NCBI GenBank assembly: GCA_031271075.1
Contig: JAISWN010000329.1
Location: 1-19,682 of the forward strand
From: Treponema sp.
GTDB lineage: Bacteria > Spirochaetota > Spirochaetia > Treponematales > Breznakiellaceae
DNA: 19,682 nt
Direction of reading: 5' to 3'
The notes under the pieces are model-generated. The model made no database searches and was not told where the DNA came from. It saw only the letters and a list, made by a program, of their open reading frames with translations. Positions 1 through 6,157 of this stretch are shown here, one piece after another; positions within the stretch are counted from its first letter, which is position 1; each line of letters starts with the position of its first letter. A program made the position numbers and the translations under genes.

Positions 1-609
1 CTTGATCTTGTTGAGGAGGTTGAGTACCTGGCTCTGGATGGAAACGTCCAGGGCCGAGACGGGTTCATCGGCGATGATGAGTTTGGGTTTCACCGCCAGG
101 GCCCGGGCGATACCGATGCGCTGCCGCTGGCCGCCTGAGAATTCGTGGGGGTAGCGGTTGGCGTGGTAAGAGGCCAGCCCCACATCGTTCAAGAGGCTTA
201 AGACTTTCTTCTCCCTGTCCGCGCTGTTTTCCGCCAGTTTATGAACGATGAAAGGTTCCCCCACAATGTCGCTCACCGTCATCCGGGGGTTGAGGGAGGA
301 GTAGGGATCCTGAAAAATCATCTGCACCTTCTTGCGAACCTGGAGCATTTTACGGTCGCTTATTCCGGCGAGGCTGTCCCCGTCAAGCTCGATGTCCCCT
401 TCGGTGATGGATTCCAGCCTGCAGATCATCCGCCCCAGGGTGGATTTGCCGCAGCCCGACTCCCCCACGATGCCGAACACTTCCCCCCGCCGCACATCGA
501 AACTTACGCCGTCCACGGCCCGAACCTGGTAATGTTTGCCGAAGATGCCCCGGCGGACATCGTAGTGTTTCTTCACGTTCTGTACGCTGAGTAAGGTATT
601 GCCTGTCAT
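1..609 (-). CDS. dppF: Peptide ABC transporter ATP-binding protein, DppF/OppF type (partial, C-terminus beyond window edge)
   Basis: This is the second ATPase of a peptide importer; it hydrolyses ATP in the cytoplasm to power uptake. The first 203 residues are present and the frame is still open at base 1. Visible motifs are Walker A GESGCGKS (residues 49-56), the signature SGGQRQR (158-164) and Walker B LIIADEP (177-183), followed by SALDVS. The ATG at 609 has a GGAGG ribosome site 6 nt upstream and overlaps the dppD stop by 4 bases (ATGA), suggesting translational coupling. The missing part should hold the switch histidine and the C-terminal oligopeptide domain. Family and role are clear; dipeptide versus longer peptide (Dpp or Opp) cannot be decided. 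Confidence 0.95.
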   Translation of the reverse strand, partial: MTGNTLLSVQNVKKHYDVRRGIFGKHYQVRAVDGVSFDVRRGEVFGIVGESGCGKSTLGRMICRLESITEGDIELDGDSLAGISDRKMLQVRKKVQMIFQDPYSSLNPRMTVSDIVGEPFIVHKLAENSADREKKVLSLLNDVGLASYHANRYPHEFSGGQRQRIGIARALAVKPKLIIADEPVSALDVSIQSQVLNLLNKIK

Positions 610-1682
610 ACTCCGCCTCCCGAGGGGGATACCCCGGTTCCCTCCGTCTGTCCGGCCTCACCGGGCAGCCCGGCGCCGCTTTCGAGCCAGCATTTGCTGT
701 AGTGGCCGGGCCCCACCCGGCAAAAGCCCGGCTCCTCTTTGCCGCAAATTTCCCGGGCGTATCTGCACCGGGAACGGAACTTACAGCCCGGGGGCATGTA
801 CTTGGGGTTGGGCACGTTCCCCGGAATGGACTCCAACTCCCCGGCGCGGACTCCCATCTTGGGGATGGAGGCCAGGAGCCCCTGGGTGTAGGGATTCGCC
901 GGCTGATCAAAAATGTCGTAGACGCTGCCCTTCTCCACGATCCGGCCGCAGTACATCACCGCCACCTGGTCGCAGAGTTCCGCCACTACCCCCAGATCGT
1001 GGGTGATAAAGATGATCGAGGTGCCGATGTCCCGCCTAAGCTGCATCATCAGTTCCAGGATCTGGGCCTGGATGGTTACGTCCAGGGCGGTGGTGGGCTC
1101 GTCGGCGATAAGGAGGCTGGGGTTGCAGACCAGCCCCATAGCCACCATGACCCGCTGGAGCTGGCCTCCGGAAAGCTGGAAGGGGTATTCGGAGAGGAGG
1201 CTTTCCGTCCTGGACAGGCGCACCTTCCTGAGCACTTCCAGGGTACGCTTGCGGGCCTCCTGACGGCTTACGCGCTGGTGCAGCCGGATACTTTCGATGA
1301 TCTGATCCCCAATCTTCATCACCGGGTTCAGGCTGGTCATGGGTTCCTGGAAGATCATGGCAATCTCGTTGCCCCGGATGTTCCGCATCTCCTCCTCCCC
1401 CAGTTCCCGCAGATCCCTGCCGTTGAAGATGACGCGGCCTCCGTCTATCCTGCCGGTGGTTCCCGCCAAAAGCCGCATGATCGACATGGCGGTAACGCTC
1501 TTGCCGCTCCCCGATTCCCCCACAATGCCCAGCACTTCCCCCGGTTTCAGTTCCAGGTCGATGCCTTCCAGCACCCGGACAACCCCCGTGTCGGTGTAGA
1601 AACTGGTGCGGAGATCTTCGACTTTCAGCACGTATCTTTCGGCCCCGCCGCCGGACGCTTCTCTCTCAAGCCTGTCAGCCAT
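606..1682 (-). CDS. dppD: Peptide ABC transporter ATP-binding protein, DppD/OppD type
   Basis: First ATPase of the importer, 358 residues, normal length for the family. Walker A GESGSGKS is at 55-62, the Q-loop around 111-120, the signature LSGGQLQR at 170-177, Walker B LLIADEP at 190-196 and the switch His at 228. The C-terminal oligopeptide-transporter domain carries Cys300, 306, 313 and 321 (C-x5-C-x6-C-x7-C), the spacing seen in family members reported to hold an iron-sulfur cluster. An unusual point is Leu in the signature where LSGGQRQR is usual. The ATG at 1682 is chosen because GGGGA lies 8 nt upstream and it starts 4 bases after the dppC stop; an in-frame ATG at 1697 would overlap dppC. 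The 3' end overlaps dppF by 4 bases. Confidence 0.95.
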   Translation of the reverse strand: MADRLEREASGGGAERYVLKVEDLRTSFYTDTGVVRVLEGIDLELKPGEVLGIVGESGSGKSVTAMSIMRLLAGTTGRIDGGRVIFNGRDLRELGEEEMRNIRGNEIAMIFQEPMTSLNPVMKIGDQIIESIRLHQRVSRQEARKRTLEVLRKVRLSRTESLLSEYPFQLSGGQLQRVMVAMGLVCNPSLLIADEPTTALDVTIQAQILELMMQLRRDIGTSIIFITHDLGVVAELCDQVAVMYCGRIVEKGSVYDIFDQPANPYTQGLLASIPKMGVRAGELESIPGNVPNPKYMPPGCKFRSRCRYAREICGKEEPGFCRVGPGHYSKCWLESGAGLPGEAGQTEGTGVSPSGGGV

Positions 1683-1686
1683 AGCC

Positions 1687-2595
1687 TTATTCCCCATTGG
1701 AAATTTTCGGGTCCAGCGCGTCCCGCAGCCCGTCCCCCAGCAGATTGAAGCTGAGGACGGTAAAGAAAATGGCAAGCCCCGGAAAGAAGGTGGTGTGCCA
1801 GGTGGTGAGCATGTAATTCCGCCCGGTACTCAGCATGAGTCCCCATTCCGGGGTAGGGGCCTGGGCGCCCATCCCCAGGAAGCTCAAAGACGAGGCGGTG
1901 AGGATCGATGTGCCGATGTTCATGGAAAACTGGATGATGATGTTGGGAACCGCGCTGGGAAGGATGTGCTTAAAGAGGATGCGCAGATCCCGGCAGCCGG
2001 TACTGCGGGCGGCCTGGACAAAGACGCTGTTTTTAATCGCCAGGGTGCTGCTCCGTACCAGCCGGGCGAAGCTGGGCGTACCGAACAGGGCCACCGCGAT
2101 GATCACGTTTCCCAGGCCCGGCCCCATGAGGGCCACGATGGCAATGGCCAGGATGATGCCGGGGAAGGCGAAGAGGGTGTCGCAGACCCGCATGATCGCC
2201 GAATCCAGAAGGCCCCCGTAGTAGCCGGAGAGGAGGCCCAGAACGGTTCCGAAGATAGCCCCCAGGCTAACCGAAAAGATCCCCACCCCCAGGGAGATCC
2301 GGGCCCCGCAGAGAATCCGGGAGAAGATGTCCCTGCCGAATTCGTCGGTCCCGAACCAGTGTGCCCCGGTGGGAGGCTCCAGCAGGGCCGAGTAGTTGTA
2401 TTCGTTGGGGCCGTAAGGGATAATCAGCTCGGCGATACAGGCGATAAGGGCCAGGAGGGCGATAAAGCACAGGGCCGTCAGGGCGGTCTTCTGGCGCTTG
2501 AATTTCCGCCGGAATTCCGCGAAGGGGCTGTTGATGCTTTCCTCCGGCCCCGCGCCGGCTTCGTCCGCTGTCAGAACCGTAGCGTCAGTTTCCAT
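1687..2595 (-). CDS. dppC: Peptide ABC transporter permease, DppC/OppC type
   Basis: Inner-membrane permease of 302 residues that forms the translocation channel with DppB. The N-terminus has a short cytoplasmic arm rich in Lys/Arg, then a first membrane span (LTALCFIALLALIACI region), then the HWFGTDEFGRDIFSR motif typical of the OppC N-terminal domain. Further hydrophobic spans follow. The ATPase-contact EAA loop reads VQAARSTGCRDLRIL and ends in HILPS. The ATG at 2595 has GAGGGG 7 nt upstream and lies 13 bases after the dppB stop; a longer reading from a TTG at 2616 would overlap dppB and is less likely. The gene is followed within 4 bases by dppD. Confidence 0.94.
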   Translation of the reverse strand: METDATVLTADEAGAGPEESINSPFAEFRRKFKRQKTALTALCFIALLALIACIAELIIPYGPNEYNYSALLEPPTGAHWFGTDEFGRDIFSRILCGARISLGVGIFSVSLGAIFGTVLGLLSGYYGGLLDSAIMRVCDTLFAFPGIILAIAIVALMGPGLGNVIIAVALFGTPSFARLVRSSTLAIKNSVFVQAARSTGCRDLRILFKHILPSAVPNIIIQFSMNIGTSILTASSLSFLGMGAQAPTPEWGLMLSTGRNYMLTTWHTTFFPGLAIFFTVLSFNLLGDGLRDALDPKISNGE

Positions 2596-2608
2596 ACATT
2601 TTCCCCTC

Positions 2609-3529
2609 TCAACCAAGCCGTATCTCCGGGTTTATCACCGCGTACAGCACGTCAACGATCAGGTTCACCATTATGAAGGTAAAGGCGAATATCAGCACCA
2701 GGGTCTGGATAGCGGGATAATCCCGGTAGCCCACCGATTCCACCAGCAGGGAACCCAGGCCGGGGTAGGCGAAAACTATCTCCACCACCACCGATCCCCC
2801 CAGGAGGAAGCCGAACTGAAGGCCCATCACGGTAACCACGGAGATCATGGAATTCCGGAAGCCGTGCCGCCAGATCACCAGGCGCTCCGGCACCCCCTTG
2901 GCCCGGGCGGTACGGATATAGTCCGCCTTGAGTACCTCCAGGAGGGAGGATCGGGTGAACCGGGCGATCACCGCGAAGATGTTGGTTCCCAGGGTGATTG
3001 CCGGGAGGATCAGGTTCCGGAAAGAGCCCGCCCCGGTGGTGGGCAGCCATCTGAGCCGCACCGAGAAGAGCATGATCAGGATGAAGCCTACCCAGAAGTT
3101 GGGCATGGAGATGCCGGACACCGCCCAGGTCATTCCCGCGTAATCCTGCCATTTGGAACGGTGCCGGGCCGACCAGATCCCCACGGTGATGCCCAGGAAA
3201 CTGCTCCACGCGATGGCCGTTAAGGCCAGGACGAAGGTGTTCCTGAAGCGCATACCCAGTTCCGCGGAGACCGGCTGTTTGGTCCGCAGGGAAATGCCGA
3301 AGTCCCCCCGGAGTATCCCGCCGATGTAGTTAAAGAACTGAACCAAGATGGGCTTGTCCAGCCCCAGGTTGCGCCGGGTATTTTCCACGTCTTCCAGGGT
3401 GGCGTCCGGGCCGGCCAGCATACGGGCCGGATCTCCTGGGAGCATCCGCACGAAGAAAAAGACAAAGATGGTGATCAAGCACAGGGTGGGCAGCATGCCA
3501 ATAAGCCGTTTTATAATGTACCTGAACAT
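2609..3529 (-). CDS. dppB: Peptide ABC transporter permease, DppB/OppB type
   Basis: Inner-membrane permease of 306 residues, partner of DppC. It opens with the family's typical N-terminus (MFRYIIKRLIGMLPTL, then FFVRMLPGDPARML), where the first span leads into the conserved PGDP motif. Later features are a periplasmic stretch with NLGLDKP, several hydrophobic spans, and the EAA loop YIRTARAKGVPERLV followed by IWRHGFRN, which contacts an ATPase. The ATG at 3529 has AGGAG 8 nt upstream. It lies 105 bases behind the binding-protein gene, with a hairpin in the gap that could lower its expression relative to the binding protein. Confidence 0.95.
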   Translation of the reverse strand: MFRYIIKRLIGMLPTLCLITIFVFFFVRMLPGDPARMLAGPDATLEDVENTRRNLGLDKPILVQFFNYIGGILRGDFGISLRTKQPVSAELGMRFRNTFVLALTAIAWSSFLGITVGIWSARHRSKWQDYAGMTWAVSGISMPNFWVGFILIMLFSVRLRWLPTTGAGSFRNLILPAITLGTNIFAVIARFTRSSLLEVLKADYIRTARAKGVPERLVIWRHGFRNSMISVVTVMGLQFGFLLGGSVVVEIVFAYPGLGSLLVESVGYRDYPAIQTLVLIFAFTFIMVNLIVDVLYAVINPEIRLG

Positions 3530-3560
3530 AGGCGAGACTCCTGGAAAACCGGACTAACAT

Positions 3561-3603
3561 AAAAAAGGCCCCTCCCGCCGGGCTTGCGTGACCCGCAGCC
3601 CGG
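3561..3603 (-). terminator. Intergenic hairpin, possible attenuator between binding-protein gene and dppB
   Basis: On the minus strand CCGGGC-TGCG pairs with CGCA-GCCCGG (plus positions 3598-3603 and 3594-3597 with 3585-3588 and 3578-3583). This gives a 10-bp stem with one bulged base and a 5-nt loop. A run of six T follows after an 11-nt gap, so it is not a canonical Rho-independent terminator. Its place just after a binding-protein gene fits a leaky terminator or mRNA-stabilising hairpin that keeps binding protein in excess over permease; that role is inferred. Confidence 0.45.
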
Positions 3604-3634
3604 TGAAACAAGGCCCTCCTAGATCCCAAGCCTC

Positions 3635-5284
3635 TTAGGGCGCCATACGGCCGGCCCGCAGGTTGATGGCCCCGTCGGGGAAGTTGCTCACGTTGATGAT
3701 CTTATTAGTGGTTACCCAGGCGATGTTGGCGATATGCCGGGGGACTACGGGCAGTTCGTCCCACAGGATATCCTGGGCCTCCGAGTAGGCTTTGCGGCGC
3801 ACTTCATCGTCCGCCGAGACAAGGCCCTGCCTGATAAGCCCGTCAAGTTTGGGGTTGGAGTAGTAACCCAGGTTGTAGTTCAGGGGAGGGAAGCTTGCGG
3901 TGGCGAAGAGGGGCCGGATAGCCCAGTCCGCGTCCCCGGTGGAGGAAGACCAGCCGGAAAGGTACATTTCCACCTCCACTTCCGAACCGGGGCCGGTGGC
4001 GTCCTGTACCCGCTGGTTGGTGATGGCGCTTTCCATCAGCTTGTTCTGGATCGTTATGCCAAGCTGGGCGTACTGCTGCTGGAAGAATTCCAAGGTCTTG
4101 GTATTAGTGGAGGTGTTGGGGCCCATGATGGTGGTGCTGAAGCCGTTGGGGTAGCCCGCCTCCGCCAGAAGCTGCTTTGCCTTTGCCACATCGTAGGGGA
4201 TAAGGGGCATCTCCTTGGCGAACTGGGTGTCCGGGCCGATGATGGCGTTGGCCACACTGCCGATGCCGTTTTCCACTACCGCGATCAGGGCGTTGCGATC
4301 CAGGGCGTAGTTCAGGGCCTGGCGTACCCGCTTGTCATTGAAAGGCTTCTTCTGGTTATTCAGCCAGAGGTAGTAGGTTACCAGACTCCGGCGTACCCCC
4401 ACGGTAAGGGAGGGATCCGCCTGCAAGACCTTGATGCTTTCCGGGGGAACCGTCCACATGATCTTGGCGTCCCCGGCCTGCACCATGGCGGTACGGGTAG
4501 CCCCCTCCGGCACCGGTTTGAAGGTGATGGACTTGAAGCCCGCGTCCTTCTCCGCCAGGGGTTTGCCGCCGGTCCGGGCGGAATCGTAGCCCCACCAGTC
4601 CTTCTTCAGCCTGATGGTCAGGTGATCCCCCCGGGTCCACTCCACAAATTCGTACTGCCCCGTACCCACGGGCTGGTTGGCGCAGACCTCAACCCCCTTG
4701 GCAAGCTGTTTGGGGCTCATGATGACGCAGGCGGGATGGGCCAGGGTGGGGATAAGGGCGCCGAAAGGCCCGGTGAGCTTTATCTTTACCGTGTTGGCGT
4801 TGATCTTCTCCCAGGTGTCGATGACGTCCGAAAGCAGGGCCGTCCGCTTGAGCCGCATGGACTTATCGTCCCATTTTTTGATGTTGGCAATGAAGGCGTC
4901 CGCGTCCCAGGGGGTCCCGTCGGTAAAGGAGATGCCCTTTTTCAGCGTGAAGGTGAATTCGGTGGCGTTGTCGTTGGCGGCGTAGCTTTCCGCCAGCAGG
5001 TTTATAACCTTCATGTCGTCGTCAAAACCGAAAAGGCCGTCCATGATGAGCCGCTGGATACCCCCGGACAGGGTGTCGCTGGTATCCTGGGGATCCATGG
5101 TGGTAAAATCCACCGTTACCGCCGCGGTAATGTCCGTGTTCTGGGAAACCGACTGGCCCGCCGGGATACTCACCGGACCCGCGGGGGCCGCGCCAGCCTG
5201 TCCCTGTTTGCCGCCGCCAGCCCAAACCGGCGCGGAGGCCAGCAGGGCAAGGGCTACGAGACTCCAAAAAACCGTTTTTCGCAT
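3635..5284 (-). CDS. Periplasmic peptide-binding protein, SBP family 5 (DppA/OppA type)
   Basis: Captures the substrate and delivers it to the DppBC channel. It is 549 residues, usual for family 5. A signal peptide (MRKTVFWSLVALALLASAPVWA) is followed by Gly-rich GGGKQGQ; cleavage after Ala22 is likely. There is no lipobox Cys, so it should be soluble in the periplasm. Family signs are VDFTTMDPQDTSD near the mature start, the segment FTLKKGISFTDGTPWDADAF, and the NQKKPFNDKRVRQALNYALD segment. The start at 5284 is preferred to upstream in-frame starts because AAGGAG lies 6 nt ahead and the signal peptide begins there. It is first in the operon, and an AT-rich control region lies upstream. The substrate is inferred from the neighbouring ATPases and permeases. 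Confidence 0.93.
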   Translation of the reverse strand: MRKTVFWSLVALALLASAPVWAGGGKQGQAGAAPAGPVSIPAGQSVSQNTDITAAVTVDFTTMDPQDTSDTLSGGIQRLIMDGLFGFDDDMKVINLLAESYAANDNATEFTFTLKKGISFTDGTPWDADAFIANIKKWDDKSMRLKRTALLSDVIDTWEKINANTVKIKLTGPFGALIPTLAHPACVIMSPKQLAKGVEVCANQPVGTGQYEFVEWTRGDHLTIRLKKDWWGYDSARTGGKPLAEKDAGFKSITFKPVPEGATRTAMVQAGDAKIMWTVPPESIKVLQADPSLTVGVRRSLVTYYLWLNNQKKPFNDKRVRQALNYALDRNALIAVVENGIGSVANAIIGPDTQFAKEMPLIPYDVAKAKQLLAEAGYPNGFSTTIMGPNTSTNTKTLEFFQQQYAQLGITIQNKLMESAITNQRVQDATGPGSEVEVEMYLSGWSSSTGDADWAIRPLFATASFPPLNYNLGYYSNPKLDGLIRQGLVSADDEVRRKAYSEAQDILWDELPVVPRHIANIAWVTTNKIINVSNFPDGAINLRAGRMAP

Positions 5285-5380
5285 ATCCTTCTCCTTCTTC
5301 TTAATTTCAAAGCGCATACCAAGACTTTTCCGAGTTTTCCGATTAGCCAAGTATTTACTTTGGTTCTTATTGAAAGAATT

Positions 5381-5407
5381 TTTATAATGAATCGGAAGAA
5401 TAGTCAA
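5381..5407 (-). promoter_or_regulatory. Candidate promoter of the peptide importer operon
   Basis: On the minus strand TTGACT (5407-5402) is followed after 15 nt by TATAAA (5386-5381). Both boxes match the sigma-70 consensus at five of six bases, but the spacer is shorter than the ideal 17. A start near 5374 would give a leader of about 90 nt ahead of the ATG at 5284. The surrounding AT-rich DNA stands out from the GC-rich genes. Confidence 0.4.
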
Positions 5408-5463
5408 GCAAATAGTCATGAAATGCCGAAAAAATTGTAAAAAAACCGGCAAAAATGTTCTTA

Positions 5464-5515
5464 AAATGTTACATTTGCCCTACTCCGGTAAATTTCATAC
5501 ATTTTTGTATGAAAT
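5464..5515. promoter_or_regulatory. Pair of palindromes upstream of the importer operon (possible operators)
   Basis: Two inverted repeats lie in the AT-rich stretch. AAATGT-T-ACATTT (5464-5476) has 6-bp arms around one base, and ATTTCATAC-6 nt-GTATGAAAT (5492-5515) has 9-bp perfect arms. They lie roughly 55-110 bases upstream of the candidate -35 box, a position suited to an activator or repressor. The 9-bp repeat could also act as a hairpin in RNA from the gene upstream. No regulator gene is in the window. Confidence 0.35.
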
Positions 5516-5523
5516 CAGCCGCA

Positions 5524-5556
5524 TAGGGAAACGGCCCGGGGGCCGGTTTTTCCCTA
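5524..5556 (-). terminator. Strong hairpin at the end of the YbjQ-like gene
   Basis: TAGGGAAA-CGGCC (5524-5536) pairs with GGCCG (5541-5545) and TTTCCCTA (5549-5556). The result is about 13 bp with a 4-nt loop and a 3-nt bulge on one side. On the minus strand the stem begins at the TAG stop of the preceding gene. There is no long T run after it in that direction, so termination is plausible but not certain. Confidence 0.45.
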
Positions 5557-5946
5557 GTCAGGGTACCAGCTCGTGTTTATCTTTACGGCTAAGCCCGTCA
5601 GCTCGACAGTAACGGTCTCGATATTTGTTTTCGCGTTAAGGGATCTTTTCACGTCCATGGCGATATTAACCACCGCGTCGGCCCCCCTGGCCCTGGCCTT
5701 TTGAATAAGTTCATCCGTGGCCTTGCCGCGGACCGAAGAAAGCTCGCCGGGGGGGTACAGCAGGACCTCGCTCTTTACCGAAACCGCGCCCAGTACGGTG
5801 GATGTTTTACGCCCCCGTTCCAGCATGGCCGACAATATTTTGCCCTGTCTGCCGAAAAACCTGACAATATCACCCAGGCGGGAACTGTGAAAATGAGCGC
5901 CAACACCATGCCGCGCGTTCTCCGCGGCGAACGGACCTTTTCTCAT
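5554..5946 (-). CDS. Small YbjQ-like (UPF0145-type) protein, N-terminus doubtful
   Basis: As read, 130 residues. The last 90 look like a YbjQ/heavy-metal-binding-type domain: RKTSTVLGAVSV, then an alpha helix with DELIQKARARGADAVVNIAMD, then VTVELTGLAVKI as a final strand. The biochemical role of that family is not established. The ATG at 5946 has GGAG 6 nt upstream. The first 45 residues resemble nothing known and are not a signal peptide, yet the next frame over the same DNA encodes a basic then hydrophobic stretch (MVLALIFTVPAWVILSGFSA). A pair of frameshifts near the start is therefore possible. An internal ATG at 5826 (90 residues) lacks a ribosome site. A run of 22 C on this strand lies 41-62 bases upstream of the ATG. 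Confidence 0.55.
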   Translation of the reverse strand: MRKGPFAAENARHGVGAHFHSSRLGDIVRFFGRQGKILSAMLERGRKTSTVLGAVSVKSEVLLYPPGELSSVRGKATDELIQKARARGADAVVNIAMDVKRSLNAKTNIETVTVELTGLAVKINTSWYPD

Positions 5947-5986
5947 GAAACTCTCCGGGAAATCATTTTTCTGCCAAAATCAGAAT

Positions 5987-6008
5987 GGGGGGGGGGGGGG
6001 GGGGGGGG
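5987..6008. repeat. Homopolymer of 22 G (plus strand)
   Basis: An uninterrupted run of 22 G between the stop of the NodB-domain gene and the start of the YbjQ-like gene. Tracts this long are prone to slipped-strand length change. On the minus strand the run begins 41 bases upstream of the ATG at 5946, in the promoter or 5' leader. Poly-G tracts near promoters of tpr genes in Treponema pallidum are known to affect transcription; a similar role here is inference. Confidence 0.95.
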
Positions 6009-6109
6009 TAACAATGCGCGGCGCAACAAAAAAGAGGATGCAGTACATTTGATGCCCTGTATGGCGGATATTCACCAAAACCGGTCTTCTTTCATTCAGC
6101 ATGTTAAAA

Positions 6110-6138
6110 AAAATACCAAGGTGAGGAAAATATGTCAA
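6110..6138 (-). promoter_or_regulatory. Candidate promoter upstream of the YbjQ-like gene
   Basis: On the minus strand a perfect TTGACA (6138-6133) is followed after exactly 17 nt by TATTTT (6115-6110; four of six). Transcription would start near 6103, giving a leader of about 155 nt that contains the 22-C tract. It could instead belong to a small unannotated transcript. Confidence 0.4.
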
Positions 6139-6157
6139 GCGGCGGCTTAGGGCGGCC

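Noticed and set aside
3734..5440. Long plus-strand open frame (568 codons) opposite the peptide-binding protein
   Set aside because: It mirrors the minus-strand gene, has low-complexity Gly/Val/His composition, no ribosome site and no domain; the minus frame is a clear family 5 protein.
5980..6102. 40-codon minus-strand frame crossing the C22 tract
   Set aside because: Only its position just after a promoter-like sequence favours it; no ribosome site and the polyproline part comes from the homopolymer. Kept only as a remark under the tract finding.
5701..6150. Plus-strand frame running through the G22 tract
   Set aside because: It opposes the YbjQ-like gene, reads the tract as polyglycine and shows no domain or ribosome site.
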